A DNA stretch of 64,000 bases from positions 310,001 through 374,000 of the forward strand of contig CAXXNZ010000011.1 of assembly GCA_963676075.2 (NCBI GenBank). Reading direction: 5' to 3'. The position numbers were made by a program, and so were the translations under genes. Positions within the stretch are counted from its first letter, which is position 1; each line of letters begins with the position of its first letter. Of the stretch, positions 33,258 to 41,766 are shown in pieces. The notes beneath the pieces are model-generated. The model saw nothing but the letters and a program-made list of their open reading frames with translations, was not told the origin of the DNA and did no database searches. Source of the stretch: JAHJQZ01 sp963676075 (lineage in GTDB: Bacteria; Pseudomonadota; Alphaproteobacteria; Rhizobiales; Devosiaceae).

Positions 33258-34430
33258 TCATGACAAAACGCCAGTATGTGTCGATGAAAGTTCGGCAACG
33301 ACCTCCTGCATCCTGTCTCCATATTGGTCCCAGCCACCGATTGACCGCGCCCGCTTGACGGCAGCTTCGCGCATACTCCCACGACTATCTGCGACTTTCT
33401 GCAGGGCTTCGCCGATCGCGCCGCTGTCCCGGATGGGAATGCGAAATCCTTCCCTGCCGTCGGAAAACAGGTCTTTTGCTCCGGTATTGGACGTCGCAAC
33501 AACCGGGCATCCACAGGCGAGCGCCTCGCCCATGACCATACCAAACCCCTCCTCGATGCTCGGAAGCACAAGTACATCGGCGCGACTGTAGAGATTCGGC
33601 AAGTCTGCGTTAGGAACCTGCCCCCGAAACTCGACCCCTTCCAAGGGCCACGCATCGAGCAATGGCTTGATGGCGCCCTCTATTGAGCCGACGATAATCA
33701 GCTTTTTCCGAGGGTGTGAAAGACGTGCAAAGCCTTCAAGCAGATAGGGCGCTCCTTTGCGCAGAGAAAACTGTCCGACGAATAGTGCCGTGAATTCGTC
33801 GGAGGCCGGTTCGCCAGTTACCGAGAAGCGCTCCAATCGCGCACCATAAGGCACGAGCCGGAGCTTTTCCAATGGCACTCCCCTTTCTACGAAGGAGCGT
33901 TCGACAAATTCAGAAGGCACGGTGATCAGTTCGGCCTGCTCGTATTCGGCTTCCTCTTTTGCGACAACACGCGGGTCAAAGGGCTCCCTCTCAATCCCCC
34001 ACAGCGTTCTTTCCTCGTTCACGATGTCTTCCTGAAAGCGGATATGCGATGAGCCACGGTCGCAAATATGAAATCCGCCGAGGTCTTGCGCCTTTCGACC
34101 GCTTTTCAGGCCGACGCTGGACAACGCCAGCAATATCGTAGGTTCGCGAAGTTGTGCGGCAACATAAGCGTCTAGTGTTTGCATGTCCCACCATGCCAAT
34201 TCCCGTTGCAAACCATGAAGCTTGTTAACAACCGGAATTCTATCCCAGACCATGAAGGGCGTATGTAGCGGCGGAAAAGTGTGAATTTTCTCGCTGGATA
34301 TCCCTGTTTCGTCTTTCAGCTTGAAATGCGGATAACCCGACCAAATCGCGGCGAGTAGGCCAAGCCGCTCCATTTGCCGTGCAAGTTGGAAATGATGGAA
34401 GCGTCCTGGTGTGATCTGGGTGACTTTCAT
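33258..34430 (-). CDS. Glycosyltransferase family 4
   Basis: A 390-residue GT-B protein. It begins MKVTQITPGRFHHFQLARQM. The donor domain has ALFVGQFSLRKGAPYLLEGF and KLIIVGSIEG. The EX7E motif is EGFGMVMGEALACGCPVVAT, followed by NTGAKDLFSDGREGF. ATG 34430 has a good AGGACAG ribosome site. It lies 18 bp after the third flippase gene and about 80 bp before the polymerase-like gene. Acceptor and sugar are unknown. Confidence 0.9.
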   Translation of the reverse strand: MKVTQITPGRFHHFQLARQMERLGLLAAIWSGYPHFKLKDETGISSEKIHTFPPLHTPFMVWDRIPVVNKLHGLQRELAWWDMQTLDAYVAAQLREPTILLALSSVGLKSGRKAQDLGGFHICDRGSSHIRFQEDIVNEERTLWGIEREPFDPRVVAKEEAEYEQAELITVPSEFVERSFVERGVPLEKLRLVPYGARLERFSVTGEPASDEFTALFVGQFSLRKGAPYLLEGFARLSHPRKKLIIVGSIEGAIKPLLDAWPLEGVEFRGQVPNADLPNLYSRADVLVLPSIEEGFGMVMGEALACGCPVVATSNTGAKDLFSDGREGFRIPIRDSGAIGEALQKVADSRGSMREAAVKRARSIGGWDQYGDRMQEVVAELSSTHTGVLS

Positions 34431-34448
34431 ACTCTGTCCTTTTTTGCC

Positions 34449-35789
34449 TCAGGCAGCCTGACCGATTGCGCCGGCGGGGAAGAGCGCAAGTCGCCATCCC
34501 AGCAATGTGGTCGCCAACAAAATGTAGAGGCTAGTCGCAAGACTCACCCAGCCTACTGCCGCTATCCCAAGGACTGGAAGCAAGAACCAGAGCACTGCCA
34601 GACCGACGACCGATGCCATAAGCACATGCATTGCGAAAACGCTGTGCCGATTGGTGGCGACGAATGGCGTCTGTACAAGGAACCAAAGTACTTCCACTGC
34701 TGTTGCAATGAGCATCAGGCGGAAGAACAGCGTTTCACCCGTGACAACGTTCTTTGTCCACCATGACAGAAACGGTTCACCGAGAAGCCCCATGCCCAGC
34801 AGAAATACGATCAGACACGCGCCACCTGCCTGCATGAGGCGGCGAAACAGGCGATGGAAGGACTGCTTGTCGCCTTTACCGACTAGGCGCGCAAAAACTG
34901 GTTCCAGCGGAAAGGAAAGGATCGATGCTGCCTGGCGTCCGAAACGGGTCAGCGTTCTTATGGCCGTAACAATGACTACGCCCGTCGCCCCCACGATCGC
35001 GCCAACCAACAAGGTGGTACCCTGGATCGTAAGGGCATTGCTTATCGTGTATGTCATATAGGCCAGTGACGGAGCGAGCATCGAACGGAGAAGTGCCGGC
35101 TTAGCTCGCTTAAGCCCCGGCCGCAGATACGGCTCCCGCCTATAGAACCAGATCGCAACTGCCGTTGATCCACTTACGCGCAGCAGCAGCATCGCCGCGG
35201 CAACCACGACGAAACCAAAACCCATTGCGGCCACGGCCACCAAAACGAGCGCATCGAAAGCTCGCAACGTCGCATTGGTGCTGATAAGCACTGGATAGCG
35301 TTTTGTTGCGCGCAAGCCGGCGCCGACAACGCCAAACCCCATATCGGTGACGATGACGAGGGAGAGCAGGAACGTCGCCAGCGCGGCATTGTCATTGCCG
35401 GCAATATTGAAAATCGCGGCGATCGGCACCAGCCAGACAAACAGCGCATAAGCAATCAGTACGAAAATGCCTGCCGACCCGATCATCAGCCAAGCCGTCT
35501 GATTCACATCGACCGTAGCGTCACGCTCCCCTCGTCCAAGCTTCATGGTCATTTCATTGGCAGCGATCTGCGCGAAGCCGAGATCAGCCATGGCCAGATA
35601 CGTGGGCAGAGCGGTGATCACCAGCCAGGAGCCGTAGCGTTCCGCGCCCCACAAAACCAGCATGACGGGCAACACCAGAAGCTGCACGCCAATGGTGACG
35701 AGTTGGGAATAGCCCTGCCCGATCATTCCCATGCCGATCTGGCCGGAAATCTTATCGAGAAACGATCGACTGCGCTTCGCTTCGATCAT
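34449..35789 (-). CDS. Polysaccharide flippase, Wzx-like (third of three)
   Basis: A membrane protein of about 446 residues with 12 or so helices. The N-terminal helix/loop reads GMGMIGQGYSQLVTIGVQLL then VLPVMLVLWGAERYGSWLVI, the O-antigen-flippase type. A GDNDA-like loop and many small residues in helices fit the MOP superfamily. ATG 35789 is chosen; GTG 35804 is also open and neither has a clear ribosome site. It lies among glycosyltransferases of block D next to a Wzy-like gene, so Wzx, Wzy and transferases for one repeat unit are together here. Confidence 0.85.
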   Translation of the reverse strand: MIEAKRSRSFLDKISGQIGMGMIGQGYSQLVTIGVQLLVLPVMLVLWGAERYGSWLVITALPTYLAMADLGFAQIAANEMTMKLGRGERDATVDVNQTAWLMIGSAGIFVLIAYALFVWLVPIAAIFNIAGNDNAALATFLLSLVIVTDMGFGVVGAGLRATKRYPVLISTNATLRAFDALVLVAVAAMGFGFVVVAAAMLLLRVSGSTAVAIWFYRREPYLRPGLKRAKPALLRSMLAPSLAYMTYTISNALTIQGTTLLVGAIVGATGVVIVTAIRTLTRFGRQAASILSFPLEPVFARLVGKGDKQSFHRLFRRLMQAGGACLIVFLLGMGLLGEPFLSWWTKNVVTGETLFFRLMLIATAVEVLWFLVQTPFVATNRHSVFAMHVLMASVVGLAVLWFLLPVLGIAAVGWVSLATSLYILLATTLLGWRLALFPAGAIGQAA

Positions 35790-35904
35790 AGGCACTGGCA
35801 CCACTCGGTCGGTTCGTCTTGGCGGCGGGCGAGGTCAGTTCGGCGTGACCGATAGTCGGTTATTCGGTTGGCTTTGCTTCCGATGGATAAGGAGACAGCC
35901 CCCA

Positions 35905-37143
35905 TCAGGAAGCCTGGGCAGGCGCATGCACTGCGGCCGGCGCGCTTTGCACCGACGCGACAGCGTTGGCGAAAATCTTCTCGAACCTGTCGGTGACCAA
36001 TTTCACGTCGTAATTGCGCTCGGCATAAGCCCGACCGTTGCGCCCCAACTCCTCCGTGAGTCCCCGCTCGGAAAAAAGGCGTTCGGCATGGGCGAGAAAG
36101 GTTTCAGTGTCGTCAGGTTCCGAAACGAGGCCGGCGTTCTCGCGCAGGACTATTCGCGAGACCAGGTTTTCGGTGGGTGCCGCCAGCAGGACCGGCCGGC
36201 CGGCGCACATGTAGGACTGAACCTTGGACGGCACTGAAAACACACCTGCCTCCTTCTCCACGACGGCCACAAGCACATCGCCGGTCGCGAGAATCTGCGG
36301 CAGATCCGCAAAGGGCTGAACGCCCATTACCTCAAGGTTGTCGAGCGCCTTGCTCGACTTCAACTCAAGCAATTTGGGGACACTCAGTCCCTGCCCCACG
36401 ACCAGCACCCTGGCACGCCCCTTCATCCGCTCGGCCAGCGCCGCAATCATTTCTGGATTGTGCTTGAGGCCAAGGGTTCCGGAATAGACAAACACGAAAT
36501 CATCTGCGTGGTCATGAGCCTTTGCCCAGTCGTTGTCCTTTCCGAGGACCGAAATATCGCCTATGGCGCCCCAGTTTTCGACGACCTCGACCTTTTTTGC
36601 GTCTCCAGCCCAGTCCGCAGCCAGGGGAACAAAATCTTCGGTGATTGCGACCACGGCGCCCGATTTGCGCAAATGCTTGCGCTCAAGCATCTGATAATAG
36701 CTGCCGACAAGCACTCCGAAGGCGCCCAGCTTCTTTGTCAGAAGGCTTTTTGCGGCGACGCTATAGAAGTCCTGAACCCAATAGATGAAAGCCGAGCCAA
36801 CACGCTCGCACACCTTCACAAGCGGCTCTTGCGCCTCTGTTGGCGTGTTTCCCGAGATGACGACATCCGGTCGAATGTCCGCGATGCGAAAAGCCACCTG
36901 TTTGCCGTACGAAACATCATTGAATCGTCGGGTGATCATCGAGCCTTTTTTGTAGGCACGAGCAATGTCGATGGCTTCGAAGACCAGTCCTTCCGGATCA
37001 CCACTCTTGAGCGCCAATTCGCCCTTGGGTCCGGGATCCTGGCCGAAGTAAAGATGCCAGACCGAATGCCCTCGACGCGCCAGCTCCCGCGAAAGACTGG
37101 TCGGAAAAGGATGACCTGCGTAATCATGAATAACAATTTTCAC
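35905..37143 (-). CDS. Glycosyltransferase family 4, WbuB-like
   Basis: A 412-residue GT-B protein. It begins KIVIHDYAGHPFPTSLSREL. The donor domain has FVYSGTLGLKHNPEMIAAL and VLVVGQGLSVPKL. In place of the usual EX7E it has GVFSVPSKVQSYMCAGRPVL, which is the WbuB-type form (E. coli WbuB moves N-acetyl-fucosamine). The start is GTG 37143 behind GGGGAT. An Ala/Pro-rich C-terminal tail follows the fold. The donor is not fixed by sequence; the SDR gene at 37648 may supply it. Confidence 0.87.
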   Translation of the reverse strand: MKIVIHDYAGHPFPTSLSRELARRGHSVWHLYFGQDPGPKGELALKSGDPEGLVFEAIDIARAYKKGSMITRRFNDVSYGKQVAFRIADIRPDVVISGNTPTEAQEPLVKVCERVGSAFIYWVQDFYSVAAKSLLTKKLGAFGVLVGSYYQMLERKHLRKSGAVVAITEDFVPLAADWAGDAKKVEVVENWGAIGDISVLGKDNDWAKAHDHADDFVFVYSGTLGLKHNPEMIAALAERMKGRARVLVVGQGLSVPKLLELKSSKALDNLEVMGVQPFADLPQILATGDVLVAVVEKEAGVFSVPSKVQSYMCAGRPVLLAAPTENLVSRIVLRENAGLVSEPDDTETFLAHAERLFSERGLTEELGRNGRAYAERNYDVKLVTDRFEKIFANAVASVQSAPAAVHAPAQAS

Positions 37144-37242
37144 TACAATTTATCCCCATAATTCAAATTAGACCAAATGCTGAAGGACTTTAAATTTAGA
37201 AAAAGCCACCTAATTGAGATTACATGCAGATTTGCAACGCGG

Positions 37243-37587
37243 TTAACTCTGATTTATTCTTTTAAGCCACTCAAGAAGCTCAATATATGACTCGCGTTGT
37301 TTACGAAGATCGTCCAACCGTTTCAGTCCGGCGGCAGCCGACTCTTCATATCTGACGATTTCTGCCTCGTCTCGCGGGTCGCGCGTTGAGTATTCGGCTG
37401 AATTGTCCAACAGGTGGGCTGCAGCACCAAACGCTGCGTTCACACGCTTCTCAAGTCCGTTCAATTCATAGGTTACAGACTCGATCGCCTCCTTGATCGC
37501 GGCTTCGACTTCCGAAGAGCGAGCCGCATCCCGCGCATTATCCCGATCAGGGGAACGTACCCGAAATTTCAGAATACCCAATGCCAT
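37243..37587 (-). CDS. Small helical protein of unknown function
   Basis: A 114-residue protein, all charged and helical, with no membrane segment or signal. The start at ATG 37587 is chosen because GAGACGAG lies just upstream; 16 more codons are open. Regions EVEAAIKEAIESVTYELNGL, RYEESAAAGLKRLDDLRKQR and SYIELLEWLKRI look like coiled-coil helices. No family is recognised. It lies between the WbuB-like glycosyltransferase and the SDR gene, on the same strand, so it is probably part of that transcript and may be an assembly or regulatory partner (inference). Confidence 0.6.
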   Translation of the reverse strand: MALGILKFRVRSPDRDNARDAARSSEVEAAIKEAIESVTYELNGLEKRVNAAFGAAAHLLDNSAEYSTRDPRDEAEIVRYEESAAAGLKRLDDLRKQRESYIELLEWLKRINQS

Positions 37588-37647
37588 AGCTCGTCTCACT
37601 TGTTCGTTCCGATTGCATTCAGTCAGGAAAACCAATCAAGGTCCAGA

Positions 37648-38631
37648 CTATTCAAAGCAACCTTTGGTGCTCATGCTATTCCACCTTTTTAGCGCTTCAG
37701 GCATGGTGAACTGATAAGAAAAGCCGACGGTCTCAAGGTACTTCGGCAGGATATTGGTCGACCGGTTAAGCTTGTCGATGCGCGCTCGGTTGATCGAAGT
37801 CTTGATCCCGAGCTTACCAAGTACTTCGAAGCCCCAGGCAGCCACGGTCATGAGTTGGATCGGCACCACCGGCGGCAAACCGGTTTTGCCGAGTTCTGCG
37901 GCAAAAGCGCGGGCAATGTCTTCCGAAGTATAGCGCTGTGGGTGGGCGAAGTTGTAGAGCACCAGACCTTCGTCTCGATCGAGCATGAAGCGGAACGATC
38001 TGACAATATCCTCAACATAGCCGCACGCCTTGATCGTGTCCTTCCGCCCCGGAAAGGCAAAGCGCCCCTTCTCCATGGCATGCGCCATACGGGTGAAGTT
38101 ACCGTGCTCGGTCAGCCCGTAGATAACGGCAGGTCGGCAGGTCACCAGCTTGCGTTCATTCGGCGCCTCGAGCTGCCAATTGCGATGGATTCGTTCGGCA
38201 CAGAATTTAGATCGTCCATAGGCAGATTCCGGTTCGAGCTGCGAGTTCTCATCCTTGGGATCTTCACTCGGGCCATAAACCGAAATCGAACTCGTGAAGA
38301 CCATCCGGCGACAATTGGTCTGACGCGCGAACTCACAGACATTGAGCGCCCCGGTAATGTTGGTCCAGAAATACTCCCAGTCCTCATGGCCGGGCGTGGT
38401 ATGGACCGCAGCAAGATTGTAGATCTCGGTCGCGTCTGGGCAGAGATCGGTAGGGATTGGCGCCCGCACATCGGCATATGCATATTCGACGCCATCGACC
38501 TTGAAGCGCGGCGCCGCAGCGATGTCGGCCGATATGATCGTGCTGTACTCGCCTGTTCCAGCCAGGAAACGAGTGAGGTGCGAGCCTATGAAGCCGTGAC
38601 CACCAAAGATGACTGCTTTTTTCTCTGTCAT
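37648..38631 (-). CDS. NAD(P)-dependent epimerase/dehydratase (extended SDR)
   Basis: A 327-residue extended SDR. The cofactor site is AVIFGGHGFIGSHLTRFLAG. The Ser and Tyr/Lys catalytic residues are in MVFTSSISVYGPSE and SAYGRSKFCAERI. A later VIYGLTEHGNFTRM and GYVEDIVRSFRFML are normal for sugar-nucleotide SDRs. The substrate is not clear: it is neither a GDP-mannose 4,6-dehydratase nor a galactose epimerase by motif. It overlaps the GDP-fucose-synthase homologue by 4 bp (ATGA), so the two may act on consecutive intermediates. Confidence 0.85.
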   Translation of the reverse strand: MTEKKAVIFGGHGFIGSHLTRFLAGTGEYSTIISADIAAAPRFKVDGVEYAYADVRAPIPTDLCPDATEIYNLAAVHTTPGHEDWEYFWTNITGALNVCEFARQTNCRRMVFTSSISVYGPSEDPKDENSQLEPESAYGRSKFCAERIHRNWQLEAPNERKLVTCRPAVIYGLTEHGNFTRMAHAMEKGRFAFPGRKDTIKACGYVEDIVRSFRFMLDRDEGLVLYNFAHPQRYTSEDIARAFAAELGKTGLPPVVPIQLMTVAAWGFEVLGKLGIKTSINRARIDKLNRSTNILPKYLETVGFSYQFTMPEALKRWNSMSTKGCFE

Positions 38632-39632
38632 GGGTGTTCTGATCCATTTGCCAAGCGTTGCATGCTTTCGGCGTCAGTCATTCGTGCCGTCTCGCCTGCA
38701 CTCGATATGCTCTCAAGGAACCACCGATAGGCCTCGGATACTCCATCCCTCAGCTGGATTTTTGGCTGCCAGCCCATGCCACGCAACGTATCGGCGCTCA
38801 TCAACTTGCGTGGTGTTCCGTCTGGCTTTGAAAGATCATGTTCAATCTCGCCTTCGAACCCAACCACCTCGCAAACAAGCTTCGTGAGATCTAGGATCGA
38901 GATATCCTCGCCGGATCCGACATTGACATGGTCATGGCCGGAATACGTCTTGAGCAGGAAAACGAGCGCATCTGCACAATCGTCGGCATGGAGGAACTCG
39001 CGCTTGGGCGCCCCCGACCCCCAAACGGTGATGGATGCCTCACCATTGACCTTTGCCTCATGCGCCTTGCGGATGAGCGCCGGCAGGACGTGGCTCGATT
39101 TAAGATCGAAATTATCGCCGGGCCCGTAAAGATTGGTCGGCATGGCCGAGATGTAGTCGACGCCATGCTGCTTGCGATAGGCCTGAGCCAGCTTGATGCC
39201 CGCGATCTTGGCAATCGCGTACCATTCATTGGTCGGCTCGAGCGGCCCGGTCAGCAGGGCGTCCTCGGTGATTGGTTGCGCAGCCAACTTCGGATAAATG
39301 CAGGACGAACCGAGAAACAGCATCTTCTTGACGCCGTTCTCGAAAGCGGCTTTGGTGATGTTCGCCTCGATGATCAGGTTGTCGTAGAGAAAATCGGCCG
39401 GATAGGTGTCGTTGGCGAGAATGCCGCCTACCTTGGCCGCAGCCATGACCAGCGCATCGGGCCTTGCATCGGCCATGAACGCCTCTACCTCCGCCTGGCG
39501 TTTGAGATCAACCACATCACGGCCGGCTGTGATCACCTCGCAGTCTTCCGAAGCGAGGCGGCGGACCACGGCGCTGCCGAGCATCCCTCGATGCCCGGCA
39601 ACAAAGACAGTCTTGTCGCGCAGATCAAACAA
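38628..39632 (-). CDS. fcl: GDP-L-fucose synthase homologue (4-keto-6-deoxymannose epimerase/reductase)
   Basis: A 334-residue SDR with the GDP-fucose-synthase signatures: FVAGHRGMLGSAVVRRL, VMAAAKVGGILAND, LFLGSSCIYPKLAAQPI, YAIAKIAGIKLAQAYRKQ and MPTNLYGPGDNFD. The start is placed at TTG 39632: the product then begins MFDLRDKTVFVAGHRGM, the usual family N-terminus, behind GGGGAG and CGGAG. An ATG at 39692 is open but would add 20 unrelated residues overlapping the previous gene. The known reaction needs GDP-4-keto-6-deoxymannose from Gmd, and no gmd is in the window, so either gmd is elsewhere or the substrate differs. Confidence 0.88.
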   Translation of the reverse strand: MFDLRDKTVFVAGHRGMLGSAVVRRLASEDCEVITAGRDVVDLKRQAEVEAFMADARPDALVMAAAKVGGILANDTYPADFLYDNLIIEANITKAAFENGVKKMLFLGSSCIYPKLAAQPITEDALLTGPLEPTNEWYAIAKIAGIKLAQAYRKQHGVDYISAMPTNLYGPGDNFDLKSSHVLPALIRKAHEAKVNGEASITVWGSGAPKREFLHADDCADALVFLLKTYSGHDHVNVGSGEDISILDLTKLVCEVVGFEGEIEHDLSKPDGTPRKLMSADTLRGMGWQPKIQLRDGVSEAYRWFLESISSAGETARMTDAESMQRLANGSEHP

Positions 39633-39655
39633 CGCTCCGAATCTCCCCGCAGCGG

Positions 39656-40627
39656 CTAAGTGGCATTTCGCCGAACTTGAAGTTCGATCCACTCGTAAGT
39701 CTTCTCAAGCCCGTCATAGAGCTTTGCAACAGGACGCCAGCCGAGTTCCTTTTCGATCAAGCGATTATCCGAGTTGCGACCACGAACGCCGAGCGGTCCA
39801 GGAATGTGGTTCTTGTGAATGGACTTGCCGGCGATATCGGCAACCATATCGACAAGCTGGTTGATCGAGACCATCTCGTCCGAGCCGATATTGACCGGCC
39901 CTTCGAAATTTGAGCGAGTGAGGCGCAGAACGCCCTCGACGCACTCGTCGACGTAAAGGAAGGACCGAGTCTGGAGGCCGTCACCCCAAATGTCGATCTC
40001 GCTGTCATTGGCTGCCATTGCGATCTTGCGGCAAATCGCTGCGGGCGCCTTTTCCTTGCCACCAGTCCACGTGCCTTCAGGACCGAAGATGTTGTGGAAA
40101 CGCGCTACGCGATTCTGCATGCCATAATTGCGGTTGTAGGCTAGGAACAAACGCTCGGAGAATAACTTCTCCCAGCCATATTCGCTGTCAGGCGCAGCAG
40201 GGTAAGCTGACGATTCTTCAAGATTTGGGTTGTCTGCATCGAGCTGGTTGTACTCGGGATACATGCAGGCAGAAGACGAGTAGAAAACCGTTTTGATCGT
40301 CCGCTTATGAGCGCGATCGGCAATGTTGAGATTGATCGTCGCCGAGTTGTGCATAATATCGGCGTCGTGTTCACCGGTGAATATGTAGCCCGCCCCGCCC
40401 ATGTCGGCGGCAAGCTGATAAACTTCGTCGAAACGGCGGTCTACGATACGATCGCAGACCTGCTGGTCGCGAAGGTCGCCGATGACAAAGTCATCAGCCT
40501 GAGTTTCGGCGAACTCGTGGAATTTGAGGTCAACGCCGCGCACCCAGTACCCTTCGGACTTGAGGCGCTTCACCAGGTGGCCTCCGATAAATCCGCCGGC
40601 GCCGCATACAAGGGCTGTTTTGGTCAT
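39656..40627 (-). CDS. GDP-D-mannose 3,5-epimerase
   Basis: A 323-residue extended SDR that carries many blocks otherwise known from plant GDP-mannose 3,5-epimerase (GME): SSSACMYPEYNQL, EKLFSERLFLAYNRNYG, VARFHNIFGPEGTWTGGKEK then APAAICRK, WGDGLQTRSFLYVDECVEG, PVNIGSDEMVS and HIPGPLGVRGRNSDN. The Rossmann motif is ALVCGAGGFIGGHLVKRL. GME turns GDP-mannose into GDP-L-galactose and GDP-L-gulose, which would feed L-galactose or L-gulose into the glycan. manB and manC downstream of the same block supply GDP-mannose. ATG 40627 follows AGGAG by 8 nt. It precedes the GDP-fucose-synthase homologue by about 25 bp. Confidence 0.9.
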   Translation of the reverse strand: MTKTALVCGAGGFIGGHLVKRLKSEGYWVRGVDLKFHEFAETQADDFVIGDLRDQQVCDRIVDRRFDEVYQLAADMGGAGYIFTGEHDADIMHNSATINLNIADRAHKRTIKTVFYSSSACMYPEYNQLDADNPNLEESSAYPAAPDSEYGWEKLFSERLFLAYNRNYGMQNRVARFHNIFGPEGTWTGGKEKAPAAICRKIAMAANDSEIDIWGDGLQTRSFLYVDECVEGVLRLTRSNFEGPVNIGSDEMVSINQLVDMVADIAGKSIHKNHIPGPLGVRGRNSDNRLIEKELGWRPVAKLYDGLEKTYEWIELQVRRNAT

Positions 40628-40745
40628 TATTGGTACTCCTGCTAAAAGGCTCGGCGCACACGGCTACCGAGAATATCTGTCAATCGTGAGTTCAAAATTG
40701 TTAAGTCTCCAAAAGTAGCCCCCGTTTTTTGATGGACCTCCGATA

Positions 40746-41762
40746 TCAAATACCATAGCGCACCTGCCCGCGATGCCAGGCGACAAGGCGCTGAACACCT
40801 TCCTCGATGCCGACCTTCGGCAGGTAGCCAGTGAGCGCCGTCAACAGCTTGTTGGATGCGAAGGTCTCGACCACATCGCCTTTTTGCATGGGAAGCAGCT
40901 TCTTATCTGCCGTTTTCCCAAGGGCCTGCTCGAGCGCTTCAATAAAGTCCATCAACTCCACCGGATGGCCGTTACCGATATTGACGACCCGCCATGGGGC
41001 AACCGGTGAAATCGTGTCTGTTACCCCTTCGGCTACAACCGGTGTTCCCATTTTCGGCACGCAATCGATCAGGCCAATGACCGCTTCGATCAGGTCGTCG
41101 ATAAAGGTGAAATCGCGCCGCATCTGGCCATGACCGTAAACCTCGATCGGTTTGCCTGACTCGATCAGGTCCAGGAATTTCATGGGAGCCATGTCCGGTC
41201 GCCCCCATGGACCGTAAACGGTAAAAAACCGAAAGGCCGTCGTCGGAATGCCCCACAAATGAGCGTACGAATGGCTCATCGCCTCGTTTGCCTTCTTGGT
41301 GGCGGCGTAAAGCGTGATCGGCCAGTCGGCCATTTCGCTTTCGACGAACGGCACGCCCTGGTTGCCTGCATAGACCGAGCTCGTCGAAGCCAGCATGAAG
41401 TGCTTTGGTTTCAGCTTCCGCGCCAGCTCCATCACGTTGAAGGTGCCGACAAGGTTCGCTGAGATGTAGGCTTCCGGGTGCTCGAGGCTGTTACGCACGC
41501 CGGCCTGGGCGGCGAGGTGGACGATGATTTCGGGGTCCGCAGTCTCGGCAGCGGCACTAAGCTGGTCCACATCCTCGAGCATGCCGGTCACATGGGTATA
41601 CTCAGCACTCTCTTCGAGAACGGCCAGCCGACGCTTCTTGAGGTTCACATTGTAATATGGCGTCATGCCATCATAGCCGGTAACGCAATGCCCGTCGGCG
41701 AGCAGTCGTTTTGCCAAATGGAAACCGATGAAGCCCGCAGTACCGGTGACGAGGACGCGCAT
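40746..41762 (-). CDS. lpsL: UDP-glucuronate 4-epimerase (LpsL/Cap1J type)
   Basis: A 338-residue extended SDR. Motifs are VLVTGTAGFIGFHLAKRLL, VIHLAAQ-like VHLAAQAGVRNSLEHP, MLASTSSVYAGNQGVPF, LYAATKKANEAMSHSYAHL and FRFFTVYGPWGRPDMAPMKF, which are the LpsL/UDP-glucuronate-epimerase blocks. The later YGHGQMRRDFTFIDDLIEAV is also typical. It makes UDP-galacturonate from UDP-glucuronate. Only 4 bp separate it from ugd, whose product it uses, so the pair is one unit. Confidence 0.93.
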   Translation of the reverse strand: MRVLVTGTAGFIGFHLAKRLLADGHCVTGYDGMTPYYNVNLKKRRLAVLEESAEYTHVTGMLEDVDQLSAAAETADPEIIVHLAAQAGVRNSLEHPEAYISANLVGTFNVMELARKLKPKHFMLASTSSVYAGNQGVPFVESEMADWPITLYAATKKANEAMSHSYAHLWGIPTTAFRFFTVYGPWGRPDMAPMKFLDLIESGKPIEVYGHGQMRRDFTFIDDLIEAVIGLIDCVPKMGTPVVAEGVTDTISPVAPWRVVNIGNGHPVELMDFIEALEQALGKTADKKLLPMQKGDVVETFASNKLLTALTGYLPKVGIEEGVQRLVAWHRGQVRYGI

Positions 41763-41766
41763 GGTC

